Shown: one piece after another, positions 1 to 6,315 of the stretch
How the letters are laid out: every line of letters starts with the position of its first letter
How positions within the stretch are numbered: the first letter of the stretch is position 1
Source of the DNA: Solibacillus sp045640265
GTDB taxonomy: Bacteria > Bacillota > Bacilli > Bacillales_A > Planococcaceae
Direction: 5' to 3'
DNA length: 10,670 bases
Assembly (NCBI GenBank): GCA_045640265.1
Contig: JAZUES010000235.1
Span: 1-10,670 of the forward strand
Translations under genes and position numbers: made by a program
Notes under the pieces: model-generated
The model's input: the letters and a program-made list of their open reading frames with translations, nothing else
What the model was told of the DNA's origin: nothing
The model's database searches: none

Positions 1-103
<103 letters not shown>

Positions 104-107
104 AAAA

Positions 108-138
108 GTAAAACCACTGAGAAATCAGTGGTTTTTTT
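108..138. terminator. Intrinsic terminator of the rRNA operon, probably two-way
   Basis: A perfect 10-bp stem (AAACCACTGA, 111-120, with TCAGTGGTTT, 125-134) closes a GAAA tetraloop and runs into seven T on the plus strand. The complementary A-run on the left gives a weaker U-tract for transcripts of the converging LytTR gene, which ends 20 bp away. Confidence 0.92.
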
Positions 139-158
139 GTGTTCATTTTTTAACTCTT

Positions 159-830
159 TTAAAATTCTAATACGGTACGTAACTGATTTATATACGATTG
201 GCTAACGGGCAATTCTGTACCATCTTTTAACTGTACTAGGAAATTCGAAGTTATATCACGCGTAATCCTTTTTATATAATATATATTAATAATGTAAGAT
301 CGGTGAATTCGAATAAATGTACTAGGTAAGCGTGTTTGTAATTCTTTTAGTGTAACAGATGTTTTATATTGTTCTCCGTCATTATAAAACCAAGTCCTTT
401 TTTGTAAGCTTTCGATATAGGATATTTGTTCAATGGGGATAGGTATCCAGTTTTCTTCTTGTTTCCCCGTTAAGAAATGGTATAGATTAGGGCCTTCTAC
501 TTTGAAAAGTGGTGGTAATATAACAACTAATGCACCCAATTCGCCATCGATCGTAATGGGATAGCCGATTGCGTAGTAAGGTGTTTCAAAAAATGTATTA
601 TCAATAACGGCATCTACTTTTTGTTTTGTGTGTAAAACTTTATAGGCAATACTATCTTCAGGAACTTTGGAACCAATCTGTAGTGAAAAGTTATGATGTT
701 TCGATCGGAAATAAATGATGGTGTCATTAACGGCAATTGCGATTGATGCGTCCTCAGGAATCCAATCTTCTAAAATAATTTTATACTGTTCCAAAGTATT
801 TTTAATAAATTCATCTTTATTCCATTCCAT
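159..830 (-). CDS. LytTR-family DNA-binding regulator with N-terminal sensor-like domain
   Basis: This is a predicted cytoplasmic transcription regulator of 223 aa. Residues about 126-221 form a LytTR DNA-binding domain, with the typical IEQISYIES opening, the FIRIHRSYIINIYYIK core (172-187) and the L.DG..LPVSQSY end. The first ~110 residues hold no receiver domain. They show a PAS/GAF-like pattern ending in YAIGYPITIDGELGALVVILPP, as in small-molecule sensor modules, so this looks like a one-component regulator. I chose the ATG at 830 because AGAGGGGG (minus strand) lies 7 nt upstream; the ATG at 854 would add eight residues but has no such site. It is divergent from aceA, 214 bp away, which suggests it controls aceA, itself, or both. 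The ligand is unknown. Confidence 0.88.
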   Translation of the reverse strand: MEWNKDEFIKNTLEQYKIILEDWIPEDASIAIAVNDTIIYFRSKHHNFSLQIGSKVPEDSIAYKVLHTKQKVDAVIDNTFFETPYYAIGYPITIDGELGALVVILPPLFKVEGPNLYHFLTGKQEENWIPIPIEQISYIESLQKRTWFYNDGEQYKTSVTLKELQTRLPSTFIRIHRSYIINIYYIKRITRDITSNFLVQLKDGTELPVSQSYINQLRTVLEF

Positions 831-868
831 TTCAAAAATCCCCCTCTGTACCATCCAAAATTTAGTAA

Positions 869-899
869 TTCATCTTGATTATAAGGTATTTCATCCTGA
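869..899 (-). promoter_or_regulatory. -10 element and 21-bp-period direct repeat upstream of the LytTR gene
   Basis: On the minus strand a perfect TATAAT (883-878) would start transcription near 871, about 40 nt before the ATG. No good -35 is seen at 17 bp. Two copies of a 10-mer, TTCATCCTGA (890-899) and TTCATCTTGA (869-878) on the plus strand, flank and touch the -10 with a 21-bp period and 9 of 10 matches. LytTR proteins typically bind direct repeats about two helical turns apart, so autoregulation is a reasonable inference. The repeat matches the general LytTR box only in part. Confidence 0.45.
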
Positions 900-938
900 A
901 ATAATTCCGTTTTGTCAGAAAATAATGAAAATTAAAAG

Positions 939-1011
939 ATTCTGTTATATATTATTTTACAGCAAGCATAACTGTTATGGAACAGGTATATAACAATTTT
1001 CCTAACAGAAT
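939..1011 (+). promoter_or_regulatory. Cluster of CTGTTA/TAACAG boxes upstream of aceA (candidate operators)
   Basis: A perfect 9-bp inverted repeat, ATTCTGTTA (939-947) and TAACAGAAT (1003-1011), brackets two more related sites: ATAACTGTTAT (968-978, itself a near-palindrome) and AACAG (981-985). Three of the four read WCTGTTA on one strand, close to the LytTR box pattern (W-M-M-G-T-T-N-R-K), with position 3 deviating. A weak promoter, ATGAAA (925-930), 17 bp, TATATT (948-953), overlaps the first box. Function is inferred from position between regulator and target. Confidence 0.4.
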
Positions 1012-1044
1012 ATTTTTACACAAATAGGAAGGTGGAAATGAATC

Positions 1045-2328
1045 ATGACAACTCGTCAGGAAAGAATTGAAGCTATAAAAAAAGATTGGGCAGAAAACAA
1101 ACGTTGGGAAGGTATTGAGCGTGGCTATACAGCTGAGGAGGTTGTAAAGTTACAAGGTTCCTTCGTACAAGAGCAAACATTAGCAAAAAAAGGTGCTACA
1201 CGCTTATGGAACTCTTTACATGAAGAGCCATTTATTAATGCTTTAGGTGCTTTAACGGGTAACCAAGCGGTACAACAAGTTAAGGCGGGTTTACAAGCAA
1301 TCTACTTATCGGGGTGGCAAGTAGCAGCGGATGCAAATGTGGCTGGTCAAATGTATCCAGACCAATCGTTATATCCAGCAAACTCTGTACCGCAAGTTGT
1401 AAAGCGTATTAACCAAGCATTACAACGTGCTGACCAAATTGATCATGCAGAAGGCCGTGAAGATAGTTTTGACTGGTTCGCACCAATCATAGCTGACGCT
1501 GAAGCAGGCTTTGGTGGTCCACTAAACGTATTTGAGCTTGTTAAAGGCATGGTTGAAGCTGGAGCAGCAGGTGTTCACTTAGAAGATCAATTAGCTTCGG
1601 AGAAAAAATGCGGTCACTTAGGCGGTAAAGTATTACTTCCAACTCAAAATGCAGTTCGTAACTTAGTTGCAGCACGTTTGGCAGCAGACGTTATGGGCGT
1701 AGATACAATCCTAATTGCGCGTACAGATGCAGATGCTGCTGATATGGTCACTTCTGATATCGATCCACGTGATGCGGACTTCTTAACTGGTGAGCGTACT
1801 CCAGAAGGCTTCTACCGTACAAAACCAGGTATTAAGCAAGCAATCGCTCGTGGTTTAGCATATGCACCATATGCAGATCTAATCTGGTGTGAGACATCTC
1901 ACCCGTCATTAGAAGAAGCTCGTGAGTTCGCTACAGCAATCCACGAAAAATTCCCAGGAAAAATGTTAGCGTATAACTGCTCACCTTCATTCAACTGGAA
2001 ATCAAAATTATCAGATGAAGAAATTGCTGAGTACCAACGTGAATTAGGAAAGCTTGGTTACAAGTTCCAATTTATTACATTGGCAGGCTTCCACAGCTTA
2101 AACTTCTCAATGTTTGAGCTTGCACATGACTACAAAGACAATGGTATGGCTGCTTATTCTAAGCTACAACAAGCAGAGTTTGCGGCTGAAAGTAAAGGTT
2201 ATACTGCAACGCGTCACCAACGTGAAGTGGGTACTGGATACTTTGATGAAGTGTCGCAAACAATTTCAGGGGGTCAGTCTTCTACTACTGCAATGGCTGG
2301 TTCAACTGAATCTGAACAATTCGTATAA
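1045..2328 (+). CDS. aceA: Isocitrate lyase
   Basis: Cleaves isocitrate to glyoxylate and succinate, the first step of the glyoxylate bypass needed for growth on acetate or fatty acids; cytosolic. The 427-aa length is normal for the bacterial enzyme. The catalytic signature KKCGHLGGK lies at 187-195 with nucleophile Cys189, and the Mg-binding ADAEAGFGG segment at about 150-158. TLAGFHSLN near the C-terminus is also typical. Start: ATG with AGGAAGGTGG 9 nt upstream; an ATG at 1038 is out of frame. No malate synthase gene adjoins it here, so the second step of the bypass must be encoded elsewhere. The last ~20 residues are Ser/Thr/Gln-rich. The divergent LytTR gene is the likely local regulator. 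Confidence 0.97.
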   Translation: MTTRQERIEAIKKDWAENKRWEGIERGYTAEEVVKLQGSFVQEQTLAKKGATRLWNSLHEEPFINALGALTGNQAVQQVKAGLQAIYLSGWQVAADANVAGQMYPDQSLYPANSVPQVVKRINQALQRADQIDHAEGREDSFDWFAPIIADAEAGFGGPLNVFELVKGMVEAGAAGVHLEDQLASEKKCGHLGGKVLLPTQNAVRNLVAARLAADVMGVDTILIARTDADAADMVTSDIDPRDADFLTGERTPEGFYRTKPGIKQAIARGLAYAPYADLIWCETSHPSLEEAREFATAIHEKFPGKMLAYNCSPSFNWKSKLSDEEIAEYQRELGKLGYKFQFITLAGFHSLNFSMFELAHDYKDNGMAAYSKLQQAEFAAESKGYTATRHQREVGTGYFDEVSQTISGGQSSTTAMAGSTESEQFV

Positions 2329-2536
2329 GAAAGATATTTTTTGGTCGCAGTGTTGTGGGGTGACCCCCAAAACGGAGTACTGCGTTAAGTCTTTATGAAA
2401 AACTTCCACTTTTTGATTGCTTTTTTGAAACGCTGTTGGGGAACAAGCGTATGAAAATAGTCGTAATGCCGAACCGACTAATTCGTTCATTTTAAAAGTA
2501 GCGATGAAATTGTATAAGTACTTTCATTCATGGATT
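2329..2536. other. Gene-free stretch after aceA, rich in small inverted repeats
   Basis: I see no gene with a ribosome binding site here. One hairpin pairs CGCAGT (2346-2351) with ACTGCG (2379-2384) and has an inner GGGG/CCCC stem with a TGA loop. A second pairs ACGCT and GTT with AAC and AGCGT (2430-2450). The first could end the aceA transcript, but no T-run follows it. The compact hairpins could mark an interspersed intergenic repeat, which cannot be tested from one copy. Confidence 0.4.
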
Positions 2537-2564
2537 TTGAAACTTTGAACAATTCTACTATACA
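2537..2564 (+). promoter_or_regulatory. Candidate sigma-A promoter of the aminotransferase gene
   Basis: TTGAAA (2537-2542) and TATACA (2559-2564) are separated by 16 bp. The expected start near 2571 gives a leader of about 120 nt before the GTG start. The -10 matches the consensus at four of six positions, so the call is tentative. Confidence 0.35.
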
Positions 2565-2566
2565 TT

Positions 2567-2681
2567 TTCTAAATCGAATTGGAAAGCGGTTTAGAACGGG
2601 ATTGCCTCCCAACATAAAGGAACAATGTCTTTCTAGTTTTGATGAGGCTAGAAGGGCATTTTCTGTTTCTAGAGAAAGGGG
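2567..2681 (+). promoter_or_regulatory. Structured leader with terminator-like hairpin before the aminotransferase gene
   Basis: Three stems can be drawn. Stem A: TTCTAAATCG (2567-2576) with CGGTTTAGAA (2587-2596). Stem B: ATTG and CCT (2601-2607) with AGG (2618-2620) and CAAT (2623-2626). Stem C: AATGTCTTTCTAG (2624-2636) with CTAGAAGGGCATT (2648-2660), 13 continuous pairs including two G-U, followed by TTTTCTGTTTCT-like bases. Stems B and C share 2624-2626 and so compete. The left arm of C can also pair with CTAGAGAAAG (2669-2678), which abuts the ribosome binding site AAAGGGG. This resembles an attenuator or riboswitch expression platform, but I recognise no known riboswitch class. Confidence 0.4.
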
Positions 2682-2689
2682 ATAGTTTG

Positions 2690-3865
2690 GTGAAAAATAA
2701 AGAGTTACTGCTTGTCCCAGGTCCCACACCAGTCGTAGATGAAATTTATGATGCATTAGCAAGTGAAACGCGTGGTCATACAGATCCTCGTTTTGTTGAA
2801 ATATTTAAAAATGCAATTGCTAACACGAAGAAACTATTTAATACAGACGGAGAAGTGTACGTTGTTGCGGGTTCAGGGACACTTGCAATGGAAATGGCTA
2901 TCGTGAACACGGTCGCTAAGGGCGAGCGAATGTTAGTTATTAGTCAGGGCTATTTTGGAGACCGTTTTACACCACTTGCCAAAGCTTTTGGTATTGAAGT
3001 AGATGTACTGCAAGCAACGTGGGGCGAGCGAGTAGATGTGAACATTATCAAAAAGGCGTTACAAAAAAACACATATAAAGCGGTAACGATTACGCATGCC
3101 GATACATCAACAGGTGTGTCTTCAGATTTGGAGGAGCTTGTACCAATTATAAAGGCAGCAGGTGCCCTTGTTATTGTCGATGGCGTTGTAGCAACAGCAG
3201 CACTTCAGGAAGATATGGCAAAAGCGTATGGAGACAATGAAACGTATAAAATTGATATCGTGCTAACAGGATCTCAAAAGGCAATTGGAATTCCACCAGG
3301 TCTTGCAATTGTGGCATTTAGTCCACAAGCATTGAAAGCACGAGCACTAATGGAGGCAGTACCTGCGTATTATGCCGATATACATAATTGGCGTACTATT
3401 ATGGCAAACCCCGCGATGTATTTTGCGACGCCACCAGTAAATTTAATTTATGCGTATGATAAGGCGTTAGAAATTGTATTAGAAGAAGGTATGGAGAAGC
3501 GTGAAGCACGTCATTATGCATTTGGTAAAGCAGTACGCAATGCACTTCGTAGTTATGGAATGCTTCCATTAGCTGATGAATTGGTAGCTGCTCCTACATT
3601 AAGCTGTATTTTATATCCTGAAGGGGTAGAGGATGTGGTATTTAGAGAAAGTCTAGCAAGTCGTGGTGTTATTGTCGCGGGTGCTTTGGCGCATTTAGCA
3701 GGGAAGGCATTCCGAATTGGACATATGGGCAATACAACAGCATTGATGTTAGAACAAGCGATTATTGCTATTGGTGAAGCGTTACAGGAGCAAAATCAAA
3801 CTGTTGATATTGATGGAGCAGTACAATTATTTTCTGAGCAAATTAGCCAGTTTGTAAAACGTTAA
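2690..3865 (+). CDS. Class V PLP aminotransferase (serine/alanine/ureidoglycine-glyoxylate type)
   Basis: Predicted pyridoxal-phosphate enzyme of 391 aa that moves an amino group onto glyoxylate, giving glycine. The N-terminus KNKELLLVPGPTPV is the hallmark of this branch. AGSGTLAMEMA binds the cofactor phosphate, Asp164 (IVDGVVA) contacts the PLP ring, and Lys197 in TGSQKAIGIPPGL is the Schiff-base lysine. FRIGHMG near the C-terminus carries the carboxylate-binding Arg. Start: GTG at 2690, because AAAGGGG lies 8 nt upstream and it gives the family N-terminus; an ATG at 2639 sits inside the leader hairpin. B. subtilis PucG is a relative, but no purine-catabolism genes adjoin it here, so the amino donor is undecided. 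Its position after aceA suggests it consumes glyoxylate made there. A strong terminator follows. Confidence 0.88.
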   Translation: MKNKELLLVPGPTPVVDEIYDALASETRGHTDPRFVEIFKNAIANTKKLFNTDGEVYVVAGSGTLAMEMAIVNTVAKGERMLVISQGYFGDRFTPLAKAFGIEVDVLQATWGERVDVNIIKKALQKNTYKAVTITHADTSTGVSSDLEELVPIIKAAGALVIVDGVVATAALQEDMAKAYGDNETYKIDIVLTGSQKAIGIPPGLAIVAFSPQALKARALMEAVPAYYADIHNWRTIMANPAMYFATPPVNLIYAYDKALEIVLEEGMEKREARHYAFGKAVRNALRSYGMLPLADELVAAPTLSCILYPEGVEDVVFRESLASRGVIVAGALAHLAGKAFRIGHMGNTTALMLEQAIIAIGEALQEQNQTVDIDGAVQLFSEQISQFVKR

Positions 3866-3870
3866 ATGAC

Positions 3871-3912
3871 AAGAAAGCCAGGCGTAAATTTATACGCCTG
3901 GCCTTCTTTTTT
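3871..3912 (+). terminator. Strong intrinsic terminator after the aminotransferase gene
   Basis: A perfect 10-bp stem, GCCAGGCGTA (3877-3886) with TACGCCTGGC (3893-3902), extends after one A-C mismatch by AAGAA/TTCTT and ends in a T-run (3907-3912). The T-run touches the stop codon of the inverted Sel1 fragment. Confidence 0.95.
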
Positions 3913-3994
3913 ATAACTCTTGTTCGATTGATTTTTTTAACCAACGCGTGGCTTCGGTATAATCTTGTGCAACTCCAAGTCCTTTTTTGTACAG
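3911..3994 (-). pseudogene. Remnant of a Sel1-repeat protein, C-terminal end, inverted
   Basis: The minus strand reads LYKKGLGVAQDYTEATRWLKK, then SIEQEL and a stop codon at 3913-3911. The G.GV.QDY.EA..WL.K pattern is a Sel1 (TPR-like) repeat. No start codon, ribosome binding site or upstream repeats remain. The frame breaks off near 3994, where a second Sel1 fragment begins on the other strand. Sel1 proteins are helical-repeat scaffolds for protein contacts; this piece is too short to work. Confidence 0.6.
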
Positions 3995-4102
3995 TATAAT
4001 GGCGAAGGAACAGCACAAGATTATAAGGAAGCAGCCAAATGATATCGTCTCGCTGCACAACATGGCCATGTGAAAGCACAATTCGATTAAGCTATACGAG
4101 TA
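3989..4102 (+). pseudogene. Decayed Sel1-repeat fragment with two in-frame stops
   Basis: The plus strand reads VQYNGEGTAQDYKEAAK, stop (TGA, 4040-4042), YRLAAQHGHVKAQFD, stop (TAA, 4088-4090), AIRV. In Sel1 repeats a Trp stands at the first stop (..AAKWYRLAA..), so TGG to TGA is the likely lesion. The second stop falls where a Leu is usual (AQ.NLG). The frame stays open from 4091 to about 4216 but that part matches nothing I recognise. The fragment shares the 13-mer GCACAAGATTATA (4013-4025) with the inverted fragment (complement at 3958-3970). Confidence 0.65.
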
Positions 4103-4202
4103 AATACATACGACGTGGTTGATGTGCTAGTGCATGAATTAGGATACTACATTCGACTACTAATTAGAGAAGCCCGTCCTTTTAAAACACACAAATTTTC
4201 GT

Positions 4203-4901
4203 CTATGCTTTTACATTAAACGATAAAAACTCACGGATATACTTATCCATATTTTCTTCTTCATTTGTATCATCAAGTTCTTTTAATATATTAATTTCTT
4301 TATTAAGTACAGCCATTTTATTATCTAATGCGGCAGCTTGATCGGCTGCTTCTTTTAAGCCAAGTTTAATGTGCTGTGGAACTTCTTTATTGTATTTATA
4401 GTAAATTTTATGTTCTAAACTTGCCCAGAAGTCCATCGCAATTGTACGAATCTGTAGTTCAACAAATACATGGCGTATACCTTCGGATAGGAAAATCGGT
4501 ATTTTTACAATCAAATGTAAACTACGATAGCCATTGCCTTTTGGTTTTTTAATATAGTCTTTTTTGTCGATAAGAGTAATGTCACTTTGCTTACATAACA
4601 TTTCTGCGATACGATAAATGTCTTCCTCAAAAGAACAAACAATTCGAACACCTGCTATATCGCGGATATGTTCTTCAACTGCTTGAATGGACCAATCTAT
4701 ATTCTTTTTTTTCATCTTTTTTAAAATACTCTTTGGATTTTTTACACGGGTTTTTACATGCTCAATTGGGCTATATTCATTAATCAAACGAAACTCTTCT
4801 TCTAAAATTGTTATTTTCGTACTAATTTCATCGATAGCAAATTTATAACTTAAAAGGGTTTTGGCGATTTCTTTTTTTCCAGCTAAATTGAATTTATTCA
4901 T
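4203..4901 (-). CDS. relP: Small alarmone synthetase, RelP/YwaC type
   Basis: Makes (p)ppGpp from ATP and GDP or GTP as a stress signal; cytosolic, usually a tetramer. The protein (232 aa) is a single RelA/SpoT synthetase domain with no hydrolase, TGS or ACT domain. Visible motifs are SPIEHVKTRVK (44-54), DIAGVRIVCSF (81-91), the GTP-site segment KPKGNGYRSLH (119-129) with Tyr126, and ELQIRTIAMDFWASLEHK (148-165) with catalytic Glu148. The IAMDFWASLEHKIYYK stretch fits B. subtilis YwaC (RelP/SasA) better than YjbM (RelQ), as recalled. It is some 20 residues longer, with an acidic tail. Start: ATG with GGAGG 7 nt upstream. It appears to be transcribed alone, with no clear terminator after it. 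Confidence 0.93.
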   Translation of the reverse strand: MNKFNLAGKKEIAKTLLSYKFAIDEISTKITILEEEFRLINEYSPIEHVKTRVKNPKSILKKMKKKNIDWSIQAVEEHIRDIAGVRIVCSFEEDIYRIAEMLCKQSDITLIDKKDYIKKPKGNGYRSLHLIVKIPIFLSEGIRHVFVELQIRTIAMDFWASLEHKIYYKYNKEVPQHIKLGLKEAADQAAALDNKMAVLNKEINILKELDDTNEEENMDKYIREFLSFNVKA

Positions 4902-4931
4902 GTTTGTTCCTCCACAAATTTGAGTGTATTC

Positions 4932-4961
4932 ATATTAGTATAAACTTATATTTACTGTAAA
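4932..4961 (-). promoter_or_regulatory. Candidate promoter of the alarmone synthetase gene
   Basis: On the minus strand TTTACA (4961-4956), an 18-bp spacer, and TAATAT (4937-4932) form a sigma-A-like promoter about 31 bp before the ATG. In B. subtilis ywaC is driven by envelope-stress sigma factors; I see no clear TGAAAC/CGTC pair here. Confidence 0.4.
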
Positions 4962-5004
4962 AGGCTTCGGACAAACATTTTATTATGACAATTCCCTCTA
5001 CACA

Positions 5005-5033
5005 TTGAATTACCTGTTAATTCCAGATACACT
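5005..5033 (+). promoter_or_regulatory. Candidate promoter with internal palindrome before the glycosyltransferase gene
   Basis: TTGAAT (5005-5010), a 17-bp spacer and TACACT (5028-5033) sit about 38 bp before the start codon. A 6-bp inverted repeat, GAATTA (5007-5012) and TAATTC (5018-5023), overlaps the -35 and spacer, where a repressor could bind. Both hexamers match consensus at only four positions. Confidence 0.35.
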
Positions 5034-5070
5034 TAAACTTACTTATGAATTTATTAAAGGAGCTTGCTAA

Positions 5071-5808
5071 ATGGAACCGGTTATTGTCATAATTCCTGCA
5101 TTGAACCCATTGCCCGCGATTGTGGACTTTACTGAGAAATTGAAGGCGTTATCCGTTGAAAAAGTGATTGTAATTGATGATGGTAGTAATGAAAAATATA
5201 AAGGGATTTTTGAAACATTACATAATGGTGGTTGTATTGTTTTAACACATGAAAAAAACTGTGGTAAAGGTCGTGCCATTAAAACCGGGATGGAATATAT
5301 ACTGAATTCAACATCACGTGCAAAAGGGATTATTACGGTTGGAGCGCATGGGCAACATTCGATATTGGATGTGGAACAGGTGTTGTCGAGTACGAAAATT
5401 TTTTCGGACGGCATTATTTTAGGTGTACGTGATTTTAAAAGTTCGAATTACCCTTTTGTTAATCAGCTTCAAAATCGGGCAAATTCGATGCTTTTTGAAC
5501 TGCTATTCCAAAAGCGTTTACTTGATACACAAACAGGACTTCGTTACATTCCACGGGAATATTTAACTTGGCTATATAAGGTGAAGGGAGAATCGTTCCG
5601 TTATGATACGAACATGCTAGTTGAAGCGATTAAACGAAAGGTTCCACTTTATGAAGTACCGATTGGCCATGCGAAGCTACGAAAAAATTCTATTATTTAT
5701 TATGATGAAATACTTGACTCGTCTAAAATAATGCATCAAATTTGGGTGAATTTTATAAGAGCGGGCAATACTAAAAATGAAACTATTTTTAAGCGAAAAC
5801 GTAAATAA
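5071..5808 (+). CDS. Family 2 glycosyltransferase with altered DXD motif
   Basis: A GT-A fold glycosyltransferase of 245 aa, nearest in style to dolichol- or polyprenyl-phosphate sugar synthases, which use a nucleotide sugar at the membrane face. VIIPALN opens the domain and VIDDGS (34-39) is the nucleotide-binding motif. NCGKGRAIKTG (63-73), DTQTGLRYIP (152-161) and FRYDTNML follow in the family order. The motif normally read as DADGQH is GAHGQH here (91-96): both metal-site Asp residues are replaced. There is no C-terminal membrane segment; the end is basic (KRKRK). Start: ATG with AAAGGAG 8 nt upstream. It is divergent from the alarmone synthetase and 64 bp ahead of the YkvA gene, with which it may be co-transcribed. 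Acceptor and donor are unknown. Confidence 0.85.
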   Translation: MEPVIVIIPALNPLPAIVDFTEKLKALSVEKVIVIDDGSNEKYKGIFETLHNGGCIVLTHEKNCGKGRAIKTGMEYILNSTSRAKGIITVGAHGQHSILDVEQVLSSTKIFSDGIILGVRDFKSSNYPFVNQLQNRANSMLFELLFQKRLLDTQTGLRYIPREYLTWLYKVKGESFRYDTNMLVEAIKRKVPLYEVPIGHAKLRKNSIIYYDEILDSSKIMHQIWVNFIRAGNTKNETIFKRKRK

Positions 5809-5872
5809 ATTACTACAAACTAATGTAGCAACTTTAGTATTTGTATTATAAGTCGTTGAAAGGGGAATTGTT

Positions 5873-6235
5873 TTGAAAGAACAATACAATTTCGATAAAA
5901 TGATAACAGGAAATGAAAAACATTATTCAGATAAAAAGTTTTTAAATAAATTTAAAAATTTTGGTGGCAGCCTTGGCTATAAAGCATTGCATGCAGCGGC
6001 TACATTATTTGTTGCCCTAAAAAGTCCGGATATGTCAAAGTCAAATAAACTTATCGTGTTAGCAGCGCTCGGGTATTTTATTTTGCCATTTGATTTAGTG
6101 GCCGATTTTTTACCACTTGTAGGTTTGACGGATGATGTGTTCGTTATTTTAACGGCACTTGGGAAAGTTTATTTATCCATAACGGATGACATGAAACAAG
6201 AAGCTAAAAAGTTAGTAGATGGAAAGTTTAATTAG
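5873..6235 (+). CDS. YkvA family membrane protein (DUF1232)
   Basis: A 120-aa protein of unknown role. Residues about 57-95 match DUF1232: KLIVLAALGYFILPFDLVAD, then FLPLVGLTDD, the conserved P.D..PD..P..G..DD pattern in slightly relaxed form (Val-Ala where Ile-Pro is usual). One or two hydrophobic stretches (about 58-75 and 85-100) suggest membrane attachment; the N-terminus is charged. Start: TTG at 5873, with AAAGGGG 7 nt upstream; the next in-frame ATG (residue 10) has no such site. It follows the glycosyltransferase gene with no terminator between and is closed by a two-way terminator. Confidence 0.85.
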   Translation: MKEQYNFDKMITGNEKHYSDKKFLNKFKNFGGSLGYKALHAAATLFVALKSPDMSKSNKLIVLAALGYFILPFDLVADFLPLVGLTDDVFVILTALGKVYLSITDDMKQEAKKLVDGKFN

Positions 6236-6270
6236 ACACAATGACGATGTTATCATTGATAAAAATAAGC

Positions 6271-6315
6271 AAAAAGGGCGAAAACGTTGCAATTCAACGT
6301 CTCTGCCCTATTTTT
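6271..6315. terminator. Two-way intrinsic terminator between convergent genes
   Basis: Outer stem AGGGC (6275-6279) with GCCCT (6305-6309) and inner stem ACGTTG (6284-6289) with CAACGT (6295-6300) are split by a GAAA/CTCT internal loop. ATTTTT follows on the plus strand and CTTTTT on the minus strand, so it can stop both the YkvA transcript and the kinase transcript. The kinase stop codon lies at its edge. Confidence 0.85.

Noticed and set aside
831..854. Upstream ATG giving a 231-aa LytTR protein
   Set aside because: The ribosome binding site AGAGGGGG lies between this ATG and the one at 830 and is well spaced only for the latter.
2302..2490. 62-codon minus-strand reading frame after aceA
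   Set aside because: No ribosome binding site, overlaps the aceA 3' end and hairpins; more likely chance coding in a repeat-like segment.
2639..2689. ATG at 2639 as start of the aminotransferase
   Set aside because: It lies in the leader hairpin without a ribosome binding site; the GTG at 2690 has AAAGGGG and matches the family N-terminus.
3843..4079. 78-codon minus-strand frame across the Sel1 remnants
   Set aside because: It is a shifted frame; the Sel1 motif reads in a different minus-strand frame.
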